From Copromyces sp. CBS 386.78 (lineage: Eukaryota; Ascomycota; Sordariomycetes; Sordariales; Sordariaceae), in NCBI GenBank assembly GCA_030685235.1, contig MU839168.1, forward strand, positions 121,825-185,824: a stretch of DNA of 64,000 nt, read 5' to 3'. Positions 10,890-24,186 of the stretch are shown one piece after another. Positions within the stretch are counted from its first letter, which is position 1. Each line of letters begins with the position of its first letter. Both the position numbers and the translations under genes were made by a program. A model generated the notes under the pieces. The model saw only the letters and a list, made by a program, of their open reading frames with translations, had not been told where the DNA came from and ran no database searches.

Positions 10890-12980
10890 ATTTATTATAC
10901 CTTTAATTACGCTACGTACGTATAAAAATAAGAAGAAATCAATTAAACCTATTAATTAAACCCAATATCCCGCCCTTATAGGACTAGGGAAAACCCCAAA
11001 ATAAACTTCGGCAACTATCGCCAACGCTTAAAATCCAAATTAACTATACCTAGCCCGCACAGTTATTTCAATTACCCTAAGAACGATAACAATACTAAAT
11101 CAATTATTAACGAATATACTAATACCGAGACCGAATTTCTAACCGTTAATGTTTATTTCCCTAGTCTTTTAAGCGAGGCAATTAATATTAATATTTAAAC
11201 GGAAGCCTTCAAATATTATATAACCGACAATTACCCTATCCCTACCGAACAAAGTCCGTAAAACCCCCCCCTAGGCTATATTAGCCCCGAATATTATAAG
11301 CCGGGCTAGTTACCTAAAGGAACGAATATTCTACCCTCCTTTCAACCAAACGAGACTATTACCGATTAGGCGCTAGCGATTTTCGCCCTATATATATACA
11401 GTTTAAATTATAACCGAAGGTTACTCTAAGCCTATTTCTATAATAGATTTTAAACTAATACCTATATTTATAAATACCTTATTATTTACCACTAATAGAC
11501 CGAAAATATAATACAACTCCCAGCCTTTAGGGCCATCGTCAATACAATTACCGAAACTTTCAATAACGTTAAACGCAACTACTAATAAAAGGAATTAAAG
11601 AAGAAGGCCGACGAAAATATTCATATTTAAACTTAAAAAATATTCTAAAATAATATTATCTATTAGAAGAACGAAGCTAAAGGATAATTCACCGAATTTA
11701 AAAGGGTAAAAATAATAATAACCGACTTCAATAACGATAATAAAATTTTATAAACTTAAATCTAATATTTATAGAATAAAGTAAATAACTTTAGAACTAA
11801 TACCCAAATTAATACCGAATTTAAGCCCGCTAATCTCAATACCGAACGCAATTTACACTGTTATATATTTATAAACCCTAATATTTTTAACGCTAAGGAA
11901 TAATCCGCTAAAAATTATAATACCGCTTATACGACTTAGCGTACTAAAATCCGCCTATATTAAGCTTATAATAAGTAGTATTTTTTAACGGAATATAATA
12001 AATTTATATATATCTTTATATACCTCGGGAAGCTCTTAATATCTATTATCGAGCTGGATATATAACCTATCTTCAATAATAAGCCCTAGGGCATATAAAA
12101 ATAATAATCGGCCGAAGAATTTATTACGTATTTCGATAACCGTTATAATATTATAAATATAAAAGTCGAAGTAAATAGGGCCCTATAGAAATTATAAATA
12201 AAGAACTCCTTTTAGAATTTCGCGGACAAATTCACTTTATACGTTAACCCCTATAGTATAAACGATACTATATATATATTTATATTCCGTTAAAAGGTTA
12301 CCGACCAATTTAAGAACTCAGTCACCTATTAATTAAATATTTTTAATAAAGAAGACTTCTAAGGATAGCTTCAACTCTTTAATAAATTAGCATACCGTTA
12401 CGAAGAAAATACGTTCTAAAAAAAACTTTCCAACCTAATTTCCTCAAACGGAAATAGAGGCGGCTTAAATAATAATAACGGTAAAAGTTCTTCTTTTAAA
12501 TTAGTATCCTAAAGCGGTAATACTATAGACTTAGACGTTATAAGCGCTAATTCTCGTAAGCTAATCCCTATAAATCTTTAAAAGAAACGATAAAATACTA
12601 ATAAATATTAGAAATATAATTAGCTAAATTACAATTAAAAGAAATATTAAAACCTTATTAATATTAGCGATAGTAAAAGTAATATCGAAAGTACTAAAAT
12701 TAATTAACTACCCGCCGGTTATAAGCTAAAGACCGGCTAAAATAGCTATAATAATAATAATAAAAAGGGCGATAACGTTAATACCGCCGATACCACCGAT
12801 AAAGCTAAATTAAAATTGGGAAAAGCCGAACCTTCGTCCTAAATCGCGAACGAAAACTATTGCCTAAAGGAAATAAAAAGGAATAAGAAAGCTTAGAAGC
12901 GGAAGGATACTTAAATAAATATAATAAAAATATTTTAAATAGGGAGTTATACCGGGATTAAGAAAAAGAATCTTTAGAAT
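10890..12980 (+). pseudogene. gag region of the chromovirus
   Basis: Runs from the left LTR to the protease. The texture is degenerate coding on the plus strand with many TAA/TAG from former CAA, CAG and TGG. No zinc knuckle could be read with certainty. The assignment as gag rests on position between LTR and protease. Confidence 0.6.
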
Positions 12981-12999
12981 TATTATTTATTAATTTAAT

Positions 13000-15900
13000 A
13001 ATAATTAAATTAGAAAAATCTATCCTCTTTTCAAATTACTTTCTTTATAGCAAATATAAAATATACTACCCGGCGTTAGTCGATAGCAGTTATACAAATA
13101 AAAGATTTATTAATAAAAACTTTATCGAACGAAATGAAATACTAATAAAGAAACTAGACCGCCTAAAGCCCTTAAGGCTAACCGACAATAATATTAATAG
13201 GTATATTACAAATTTCATTAAACTTACAATATAAATCAGCATTTATAATAAAAAAATCGAACTATTTATATTTACCTTATTATTAGAAAATTTAATTATC
13301 TTAAATTTACCCTAACTATAATAATACAACCTATTAACGGACTAAAAAATAAACGAACTAAGGTTTAACTAGAAATACTACAACACCTACCTACCCTAAA
13401 ACATACTAAATTTTCAAACCAAAGCCCTAAAAATTCTAAGGGAGGATACTGTTAAAGCTATTACAATTATAGAGGAGAAAGCCGTTAAGGCGAGCCCGGA
13501 AGAGTAAACTATTAAAGCGGGGGAAGACTAAAAATAAACTATCGAAATAGAAGTGTAAACTATTAAGGCGGGGAAAGAATAAGAATGAGCTATTAAAGTA
13601 GAAGCGGAAGAAAAACCGGCTATTAAAACACCCCTCTCCTAAATTCGTAAAGCTATTTAATATTAAAAATTGAAATTTAAGGAGAAGATTACTAAAGCTA
13701 TAAGCCTTTACCCCAAGACCTTCTAACTAACGAATTCCTTAGAAAGAAACTAAATAATAATAATACCTTACAATCTACGGCTTATACCCAAACTAAAAGC
13801 CGCTACTAAACCCGTACTATATAAAATTATAAGTAAACAACGAATCCTTACCATTAATCCTATAAGGAAACTACTTATACTTCTCTTTATAAAGCCAATC
13901 GACGTTAATAATATATTTATTAATATAAACAATATTATTAAATTCAATACTACTAATTTTAATTTCGTAATTAAAATAGAGAACCTAGAAATTATTATTA
14001 TAATTAGAAGAGAAATTGACGAAATATTAAAACGAATAGAAGTAGAAATTACCGCTAATACTTAAAAATAAAGTAATAGAGAAGACAAATTCTAAATTAC
14101 AAATTAAATATATAAAGATATTTATATTAATAATAGCGCAAAATATAAAGAGTAGATTATAGATTACTTCTTACGCGTTTTAAAAAGAGACGCTAGGGAA
14201 GTAATAGCTAATATTACAAAGGAACCCGTAAATTTATCTAGGATCTCCGAAAAGGACGCTAAAATATTTTACAAGAAAGTAGACCGGCCTATAGCCACTA
14301 AGTAATAAATTAAACCAAAAATGCCTTATTAGTATTATAAATATTAAAGGGTAGTAAACCCGGCGGATACCCGCCAATTTCCCTAATACCGCTTATACGA
14401 TTATAAGATCGAAGTAATTCCCGATACGGAATTACTATATTCAAAATCTAAACTTTTTTTACTAATAAAGTTAAGTATTCTTAAAAAATAATTAAATAAT
14501 AATTTAAAATAGAATTTTATTAAGCCTTTCCAATTATTAATATTATTATTAATTATATTAATAAAGAAGTTAAGCGGTAGTATCTATATTTACGTAGATT
14601 ATAGAGGTATTAATAACGTTACTTTAAAAATACAATACCCGTTACCGCTTATTAAAAAGACGTTGGATGCTATTTATAAAGTAAAGATCTTTATTAAATT
14701 CAATATTATTACAGCATTTAACCACATCCGTATATATAAAGGTTACGAATAGCTTATAACGTTTATAATACAGTTTAGTCTTTACGAATTATTAATATAC
14801 CTATTCGGTTTATAAGGCGCGCCAACAACCTTTTAATACTTTATTAATAATATTCTTTATAATATACTAAACAAATTTACGACCGCTTACTTTAATAATA
14901 TCCTAATTTATTCGAATAACGAAGAAAAATATATTAAATACGTTATTAACGTTTTAACCCGTTTAAAAAAGGCCAATCTTCAAATTAATATTAATAAATA
15001 CGAATTTTATACTAAATATACTAAATACTTAAGCCTTATTATTACGCCAGGAAGTATTAAAATAAATATATATAAAATTAAAGTAGTAACGGCTTAAGAA
15101 GTATTAAAATCTAAAAAGGCCCTATAGTCTTTCTTAAGTTTTACTAATTTTTACTATCGTTTTATTAAGAATTTCTTTAGGATAGTTAAACCCTTCTACA
15201 AATTTACTAAGAAAACGGTAACGAAAGATTAATAATAGGGCGTCGAATACTAGAAAGTATTCGACGAATTTAAAGTAGCCTTTATATTAGTACTAGTATT
15301 AAAAATCTTCGATTAAAATGGACGAACCGTTATAAAAACGGACGCTTCCAATTAAGTATTAGGAAGTATATTATTATAATAGGGCGACAATAGTATCTTC
15401 TACCCGGTAATATACTTTTCAATAAAATATAACGTCTAGGAATATAATTACAATATTTATAATAAAGAATTACTAACTATTATTAAAATATTTAAAGAAT
15501 GGAATCCTAAGCTAGAAGGGGTATAAGAATAAATTAAAATTATTACCAATTATAAGAACCTTAAAACTTTCGTATTAACGAAGTAATTTACTCCTAAATA
15601 TATAAAGTAGTCCGAATTCCTCAACCGTTTTAATTTTCATATTATATATAAATAGGGAGCAGCGAATATACAGCCGGATACCTTAAGCAGGAAACTAGAA
15701 GATAGGCTATAATTTAGCGACGATAAAAGGTTAATAATACGAAAGGAATTACTAATTAATTTAAATCTTTTCGACCTAACGTTTTTTAAAAGAAATAACG
15801 AACTTATAGACGTAGCCTATTTATACTTAAGTAAAATAGAGGAAATTTACTATATAAATTATAGTATAGATTTCTATAACTAAAATTTAAACTTCGACGA

Positions 15901-17480
15901 TCTTAACCTCTATAAATTCGATATTACGAAGTCTACTAACGATTTTATTAACAATAATTATACTAAATTAAATTTAATATAAGAGATAATATCCTGCCTA
16001 CAAAAAGACGGCTAACGGAAATAGACCCCCGAAGTCATAAAATACTTTAAAATCGCATTTGCGGAATATTCAATACGAATAGGCCGAATTTATTAAAGGA
16101 AAGATATAAAAGAGCGTATTTTAATTAATTTAAATAATAAAGAAACTTAATTATAATTAATATATAAAATGTATATTACTAAACCGGGCGGCTACCCGGG
16201 TAAGGAAAGGATTTATAAAACCTTTAACCGGTTCTACTATTAGCCGGGAATATACTAATCTATTAAAGAGTTTTATAAAGTTTATTTAATTTACGTTAAA
16301 ATAAAATTATTATAATATTCGCTAGTAGGATTCTTAAAATCTTTCCCCGTCCTATTTAAAATTTAATTATAAATATTAATAAATTATATTATACTTATAA
16401 TGCTTTATATAAGGAGAGGGAAGATTTATAAGTATATAATAGTAGTAATCGACCGTTTTATAAAGATATAGTACTATTTGCTAATAGAAACCTTAGAAAC
16501 CGAAGAATTGATCGAGCGATTTATCGAAAAAATTTATAGTATTTACGGCTTATTAGATAGCGTCGTTTCGGATAGAAGATTCTAATTTATTTTTATATTC
16601 TAGAAAATATTATACGAAAAATTAGGCGTAGTAATAAAATTATTTTCAACTTTCTACTCCTAAACCAACGGCTAAACCGAAAGGATTAATATAGAAATAG
16701 AATAATATTTTCGACTTTATATTAAATAGGCGTAAAATAATTAAGTAAATTAGCTACCGCTAATTAAATTCGTTTATAATAATATAGTTTCCGAAATTAT
16801 AAAAATTAGCCTATTCTACGCCAATTATAATTTTTACCCCCGTATAGGCATAAAGCCGGCTAAGCCGTACCTTTTTAATTTATTTAAAGCTTAGAAGAAA
16901 GAATTCTTTAAAATATTAAAAGTTATTAACCAATTCCAAACTATTTTAAATAGAATTATTATATTATTAAAATAAATATAGGACCGTTATAAAGCGAATA
17001 CTAATGAAAATTATAATAATATACCCAAATACCAACTAAAGGACTAAATTTTATTTAATACTAAGAACCTCGCTATAAGAAAACCTTAAATAAAATTGGT
17101 ACTTAAATTTAAAGGACTTTTCTAAATATTCGAATACGATTTATATAAAGTTAAATTCAAATTCCCTAAAAATATAAAAGTTAGCCTAGTATTTTACATT
17201 TCAATAATTAAACTTTAGGATATAGTCGGACTATTAGGCTAGTACGGGATTGAATAAAATATTTTAATTAATAACGGCCGTACTATAAGTAGAACCGACG
17301 AATATAATAACGAATAGTAGGAATAAAATTTTAAAAAGATTATTAATTATAATAAAGTAAATAACGGCCGATAAATATATTATATTAAATAGAAAGGTAT
17401 TAACGAACCTAGCTAATAACTAGTTAAGGATTTAAAAGGATATAATAATATTATTTAGGAATATTATAATACTAATCCAA
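13000..17480 (+). pseudogene. pol polyprotein relic: protease, RT, RNase H, integrase, chromodomain
   Basis: The protease site reads LVDSSYTNKRFI at 13076-13111 (DSG changed to DSS). The RT has YVDYRGINNVT at 14591-14623, followed by a conserved YPLPLI. Its catalytic box at 14888-14899 reads Tyr-Phe-Asn-Asn instead of Tyr-x-Asp-Asp. RNase H shows TDASN at 15338-15352 and YNKELLTII at about 15460. The integrase has GKERIYKTFNRFYY-stop-PG at about 16190-16255, DRFIK at about 16451 and VVSDR at about 16562. A chromodomain end, YYIK-stop-KGINEPS, lies at about 17380-17418, matching the YYVKWKGY...EPSWEP pattern. In life it would copy the element RNA, integrate the DNA and steer insertion to methylated-histone chromatin. 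The stops and active-site changes make it dead. Confidence 0.93.
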
Positions 17481-17689
17481 ATATTAGAATACCCCTAGCT
17501 TAAATTAAAAGGAAAAAAGGTAAAGGAAGGCCAAAAAAGAAATTATTATTATTAATCGACGTTATTATTAATTTAGATTTATTAACCGATATTACTATTA
17601 ATTTAGATCCCTTTTAATAACTTTTCCGACGTAGTATTAGAATAGTATAATAATTTCAATACTAGTAAAACAATTAAAAAATAGTAAAA

Positions 17690-18135
17690 AAGGAGTTTAG
17701 AACACAATTTATTCTACGTATCCTAGCCGAATCGCCTTATAAATACTTAACTATAATAATTAAATATTATTAATAGTAACCGGGAAATAATACGTCTTAT
17801 AGCGGTCCTATATTTCCTACCCCCAATACCTCACCCCCTAATTAATAGTTAAAACTTACGATTAAGATTTTGATTATAGTTAGTAGGGATAGGGGATATA
17901 ATTACGAATTATAGAGAAAAAATAGTTATAATAATTATAAATAAGATTCAAATAGAAGGTCTCTATAATTTATAGTATTAATAGGGTTGTAAGCGTCCTT
18001 ATAAATTACTATACTACGAATATCCTTATAGTACCCCCTATTGGGGGTTAGTAATAGTAAAGTATGGATAGGGAATTTATAAGACTATTAGATACGATTT
18101 TGAGCCTATTTAAAATTATTTAGGATAATAATTGA
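17690..18135 (+). repeat. Chromovirus 3' noncoding region, family repeat shared with 47140-47620
   Basis: Shared landmarks in the same order: TTATTCTACGTA, CGAATCGCC, ATACGTCTTATAG, GGTCTCTA, AGCGTCCTTATA and GGGGGYTAGTAATAGTAAA. The other copy is far less AT-rich. This region lies between the chromodomain and the polypurine tract, so it is not coding. Confidence 0.85.
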
Positions 18136-18344
18136 AGCGGAAGGATATTTTTGAAGAAAGGGTACGTTTAATAATATTTTGGCTGGTAGCCGCCCTTAAA
18201 TAGGAGTTTTAGCGCTAAACAAATAGCTATCTTAGCGAAACTTTTCGATTGGGCGTATCCGCGGAGGATTAAGAGGACCCACTTTGGGCAAAACAATATA
18301 TTTAGATTGATTAGACAACGTTTTTATAACCGGGAGCCTTTCTT

Positions 18345-18353
18345 GAGGGGAGG
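18345..18353 (+). promoter_or_regulatory. Polypurine tract
   Basis: GAGGGGAGG ends three bases before the right LTR, the expected position of the plus-strand DNA primer of an LTR retrotransposon. Confidence 0.8.
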
Positions 18354-18356
18354 TAA

Positions 18357-18570
18357 TATTATAAGGCTAAATTATATGCCTTGTGCCTTGGTGCTATTGG
18401 TTAATACGCTATTATATATATAGCTATTGCTATGGCACTGGGCCTAGCCTTGGTATAGAGGCTCAACGAGCCTTATATTATGCCCTGGCTGGCGTACACC
18501 TCTTCCTTGCTCTCTTCGTACAATACTATATATCGTACCACAGACCTAACGGTGCCCTTGCCCCGTGATA
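18357..18570 (+). repeat. Right LTR of the chromovirus
   Basis: 214 bases, same length as the left LTR, ending GTGATA (from GTGACA). Its 5' half is more RIP-mutated than the left copy (TATATATATAG in place of ATATGCACAG). It is followed by the GCTAG duplication. Confidence 0.95.
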
Positions 18571-18575
18571 GCTAG
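18571..18575 (+). repeat. Target site duplication GCTAG (right)
   Basis: Exact copy of 10671-10675. Confidence 0.9.
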
Positions 18576-21500
18576 CAACTTTAACTCTCTTAGTAATTCG
18601 TTATCTTATGCCGGTAATTCTATAGTAATTAGCTAACGCTAATAAATTAATAAAATATTATAAATTATAACACCTTTTACCTTCCTATCTTTCAATTCAA
18701 CTAACAATTAATAAATAATACTAATACTATTACTAACGCTATCTCTTTTATCGCTACTATTACTACTTAATACTAGAAATTATTTAGAATCTTTAAAATC
18801 TATTAATTTTAAGCCTTTAAACGATTGTACTGTTATTTATACGGGTTTTGCTGAAGTACGCGCGCATTACCTTACGTTTATAACGTATACCGAAGAAGGC
18901 GTACGATTATTACCCTAAGAATATTATTATTACTTTCTATTTCTTAATACTAATAAAGTAATTATAATCCCCCTTACTAATTATTACCTTTTTTATTTTA
19001 ATATTAATACCGCTATTCATAATAAATAAATAATTACGATTACCTAGACCTACCTAGAATTTCCCTATTAATTAGACCGTTAAGAAATTTCTAGTACTTA
19101 TTAATTCCCTCCTAAAAAAGTATAAGAATCCCCCTCCCCCCCTCTTCTATCTTTTAAACTTTTTTCCCTTTATTATACAACCTCCTTTTAAAATTAATTT
19201 ACTTTAATTTCGGAAATCTTTTAATAAATCTCTATTTTTAAAATCTTTTAATAAATTATTAAAAACCTAAAGGTAATTAAAATTGGCGTTTAGATTTTAG
19301 GTAATTATATCTTCGGGGTTAATTTTCCTTCTATTATATATTACTCTTCTCCCCTTACCTCCTCTCTCCTATTGCCCGCTAATTTTATTATTAATAATAA
19401 AGAACGAAAAAATTAAGGTCTATTATTACTGAAGTATTAATAATATTAAAAAGGTATTAATTTAATAAATTTCCTATTCCCCTACCCCTTATTTATCTTT
19501 TAACTCTTTTAATTTACTAATTTCTTTTTTTTTATATAAACGACGAACGACGAAGCTAACGATCGTACCAATATTATTACCAATTTTAATTAATATTATT
19601 ACTATTCTTAATCAATATTATTATTAATTTTTAATTAATATCTATACCGACCGGCGTTCTCAATTTTATTAACGTAAATTTATAATAATATATTATATTA
19701 GATAATTATTGTAGCGAGAAAAAAAATATCCCCCCCTATAATTATAAAAATAAATTTTAATTATATTAAGACTTAGAATAGGAATTTAACGTATTATATT
19801 AGATAGCTAAAATCCCACTTTAAAAAGTGGCCGCGTATCTAAATTAGCAGCTAAAAGTTAATTAACTCCGTCGCCTTATATTATTTACCGGTTCCTTTAC
19901 TAATATCTTCTTTCTTTTAGAATAGCCGGACGAAAATATTAATATTAATATATTAATATATAATTTATTTAATTAAAGCTAAAAGAATGACGTTATTATG
20001 CAATTTCTTTTTAACTTTTTAATTTTGATTCTTTCTATCTATTAATTAAAGTACTATAATTTAGTCCTATATTTAACCATCCAATTAATTAATTATTATA
20101 AATTATAATTAAGAACCGCCTCCTAATAATCTCTAATAAGGTTAATAGCTAATTAATAAGCCTACTTAAAAATGCTATTACTACTATAGGAAGAAGCCGA
20201 TATTAGTTTTTATAATTAAGAATAATCCTAACGTAATTATACTTACTTATAATATTTACTGCAATAAACGTACCCTCGTAAATCTTTATATCCTTACTTT
20301 ACTTATTAATTAATTAATTAATTAATATTATTCATTTAACGGTAGATCTTTTAAAATACGTAAATCCTACTAAGAATCCCAATATACTGCGTCGTTCTAC
20401 TACTTATAGGTAAATAGTACCTTCGAAAGTTAAAATCTAAACCGCGGGGGGTTGCGGGTACGATTTAAATTAATATTAAAAAACTAGTTAATAATTAGAC
20501 TATACTATAAATAATTAACCTTTCCCTTTTCCTTTCCTAAAATCGATTTTAACGACGTTGAATATAATTTACCCTTCGAACTAATGTTAATACTAATAAT
20601 AAAAAAAGTCTTAAAGATATTATATTATTATCCCCGGAAAAAACACAAACCCACCGCCGCACGCCAATTAACCCTCAACTATTCTAAATTCCGGCTCTGG
20701 CTCCGGCTCTAACTTTCTAACCTTAACCTATAATAATCTAATAATTCCGCTATAAACGACTTAATAGCGAAGAGGTTAATATTTCTATATAAGAATTAAT
20801 AAACTTTAAACGTCAATAATAATAATAATAAAGATAACGTTAAACTATTATATATAAAGAATTCGAAGCTAAATAACGATAGTAAAAACAAGTACCTCAA
20901 TAATAAGTACTTCAACCCTAGCCGGCTTAGAGAGCCGCTAATCTAAATTAACCGCCTAAATTGGAACTATAACTATATAACGTTCTGTTAATTACTATTA
21001 ACCTTTCGTAGTTTAGAACTTATATTCCCTAATATTAAATAATTTAATTTAAAGCTAGCCGGGCTATATAGGATACATAATATAAATTAAGTAAATAATA
21101 TTTATAAGTATTTTATACCTTCTATTTTAATACTTTAACGATTAAATTAATATTAATATTTAATAAAATAACGAAAAGACTATTCGAATTCGTTAAAAAA
21201 GAAATTAAATATAATGTAATCATTGCTATCGCCAGCGTACCGAACTTAACGCAAATATTTTACCTATTTTATTACTAACCATATTAATTATATAACAATA
21301 CCCCAATCTACAAAAATCGACTCCTAATTAATTTAACAGATTTATATACTACTATTATTATATTTATTACCCTATTACCGACCGAACCCCAATTATAAGT
21401 ACTTATCGGTTTTATAATAATAATTAGTAATTTACTTATGTTAATTATCGAATTATATGGCCTCTTAAAAATCGAAGTAATAATAGTATATATATCTTCT

Positions 21501-22300
21501 ATATTATTAATAAATAATTTATTTATCCGAATTATTACTGCTCTTAGTATATCCGTAATTATAATCCCGCTACTAATAATTATATATTTTATATAACGAC
21601 TATAAAAAACCTAATTAATATCTTTTAATAATAGAAAGTCTATACTGAATATAATAATATATATCTATAAATTGATTATATTATTGGCGATTACTACGAA
21701 AAGAATTATTATATAACTTATAATAATATACTTAAGAAGAATTTTTCGCCGCCGCCGCTAGCCGATTCCCTAACTGTCTTAATATAATTTACTGATAATA
21801 ATAATAATACTAATACCTAACCTACCCCTTAAATACCGTACTTTATATACTTAATATATAGTATTCCCCGCCGTCCTATTAACTATAATCTAATTACCTA
21901 ATTTTATATAGTATATATTTACGGTTCCCCGAATTACAATATTCGCGAAGAAAGTAAGGTCTATTTTAAATATTATTAAAATTTCCAACGTACCGACTTC
22001 TTTAATAAACGTAGTATTAAGTACGATTATTATTCGTTATATCGGGTATTAAATTATTATTTCGAATTCGAATTTAATAATAGTAATAAAAAAGATAGTA
22101 ATAGCTATTACAATTTTAACTAGTATAATAACCCCTTCTAGCTTTAATTAATACCCAATTTATAAATGTGAAATCTTATAAATAATTCTTATAATCTATT
22201 TAATAATATAATTTCTAGTGCTATACTTAATATTAATAATTTTGTACCTACTTTAAAAATACTATAACCTAATCCCCTTCGCGCTAAACGTCCCGGTCGA
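18576..22300. repeat. RIP-degraded DNA between Gypsy and Helitron
   Basis: AT-rich, with degenerate coding texture on the plus strand (for example AEVRAHYLTFITYTEEGVR at about 18855-18911). It may be the interrupted continuation of the element left of 10670, or upstream parts of the Helitron protein. A less mutated CCGGCTCTGGCTCCGGCTCT patch lies at about 20690. No family is assigned. Confidence 0.4.
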
Positions 22301-24129
22301 CTACAAATATAAATTGAAGCTTCCTTAGAACGTAGTCTATAGTTTCCCGGCGTACTTAGTATTAAGTTTGAACGGGACCTTTAATATAATAAGGATATAA
22401 ATATTCGAATTATCTTAAATATATATTATTAATAGGCTTGTAATTACTAGACCGTACTTAATGCCGTAATATAAGAAAAATATAATTATTATAATAAATA
22501 ATAGTTTAGTTTAAAGGTTAATACCTAAAGTATTTATAATTGTTATTATTGTACTAATATAAATTTACTACCCGGTAAGCCCTTCAAATTCAACGCTTAA
22601 AATAATAGAGACTTAAATACTTTTATAAAAGCTAACGAAGAATTCTATTTGCCAATTTTCAACCCTTATAAGGAAATACTTATCTTACGAATTTATATCT
22701 ATATTAATAAATTAATTCTTAATTTAAAAGACTAATTTACTTTCTATATTAATTAATACCTAAATATTTATACTTTCGGTAGTTAATAACGCAAATATAA
22801 GGACTATTATATTAATTACCTTCAAAATATTACCGCCGTTTATATTCAACTACCTAAACTACCCGAAGAAGTTAATATTATTTTAATATAGTTACGTAAC
22901 TATTGTAATTACCCTAACGTTAGCTATATATGTATAAAGTTTAAGTATAATTGACGAAAAATCGAAATATAGTTTAATTCCCCAAAACTCATTATCCCGG
23001 CTATACCGATATCGAAATCAATAAAACGCGTCTTAATCAATTACTAATAAATAGTAATATTATAGATGATATTAACTGTATTGAAATTAATAATATAGAG
23101 TTTAAAAATAGTAATTTGAACGAATTTTAGGAAGCCGCCTTATAAAAAATATTGGCCGAAGTTAATTTAAAAATTAGTATTACGCCTAATATTCTTAGTC
23201 GTTAATTTAGTAATATCGAATAATTTAAGGCTTAATTTCGAAGGGATGCTTTACCTAACCCTAATACTCTACCGGTCGAAATTGCAAATTAATGGCCTAT
23301 AAATTAATAACCTACAATTCCAAATCCCGCCTCGGCTCCGACTAAAGCTCAAGCTCCGGCTCTAGTACAAATACAAACTCCAACTTCTACACCCAATCCG
23401 GCTCCAGCTCCGGTTCCAACACCCGCTCAAAAACACCCTCGCCGGTACTATATCGAACAAAACCCCCTACGCAATATACTTATTAACGAATTTCGTCGTT
23501 AATAAACATTATTATTTTAAATATTTCCTATTCTTTACCCTCGTAAACTAAGTACATTTCTTAATCCTCGTATAAAAAAAATTAAATATATTAAATATAT
23601 TCGATATTATATACGCTAGTATAATAACTACTTTATTAAATATAATAAATTTTAATATATAGCCTTCAATTCCTTTATATATACCTAGGTTTATAGTAAA
23701 AGCGTATACTACGTTAATAACCCCTAATTTAACCGGAAAATCTTTATAAATCAAAAAGCCTTCTAAGACTACTTTAAAGTCCGTTCTAAAGAATTACGAA
23801 AATTATTTAATTCTATTACTAAATTTTCTCAAACTCTTCGTAGTATTTGAATATTTTAAATTTAAAAATCTTATAAATTATTAATATATATTAATTTTCT
23901 AAGTATACTAATAATATTTATTATATTTAACGTAGCGGATTTATATTAAAAAAGTTTAGTAAAGTATATACTTAACTATAAATTTTAATTAAAATCTAAC
24001 GATATTAAACGTTGTACAATCTCTCGAAAAAATATCTTTTATAACCCCTATATCGCTACCTATTACTTTTAAAAGAGGTTTAAACTATTTTTAAAATATA
24101 TTCTAATCCTAAAATTCAAATTTAATAAT

Positions 24130-24186
24130 TATTAGTAAAGGCTAGAATTTTAAATTCGAAATACTAATTATACCTATAGTATTTAT
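24130..24186 (+). other. Helitron HUH nickase motif with both His changed to Tyr
   Basis: In the frame reading RLEF-stop-IRNTNYTYSIY-stop, the family pattern is EFQxRGTxHxHxxxW. The two metal-binding His positions (24169-24171 and 24175-24177) are TAT, a C-to-T change from CAC/CAT, and flanking Gln and Trp are stops. The nickase cannot have been active since RIP. Confidence 0.8.

Larger units (their letters stand above)
10676..18570 (+). mobile_element. Complete Ty3/Gypsy chromovirus LTR retrotransposon, RIP-inactivated
   Basis: A 7,895-bp element with 214-bp direct LTRs, TGTCAC...GTGACA-type termini (mutated at three ends to TATTAT, ATAATA, GTGATA) and GCTAG duplications. Order on the plus strand is gag region (about 11.0-12.9 kb), aspartic protease, reverse transcriptase, RNase H, integrase, chromodomain, then a roughly 0.7-kb 3' noncoding region and polypurine tract. 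This is the chromovirus (Tf1/sushi-type) order. Former Gln and Trp codons now read as stops throughout (for example FYY-stop-PG at the integrase zinc finger), and catalytic residues are changed by G-to-A. The insertion is structurally intact with almost no indels, so it was inactivated by point mutation only. Confidence 0.95.
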
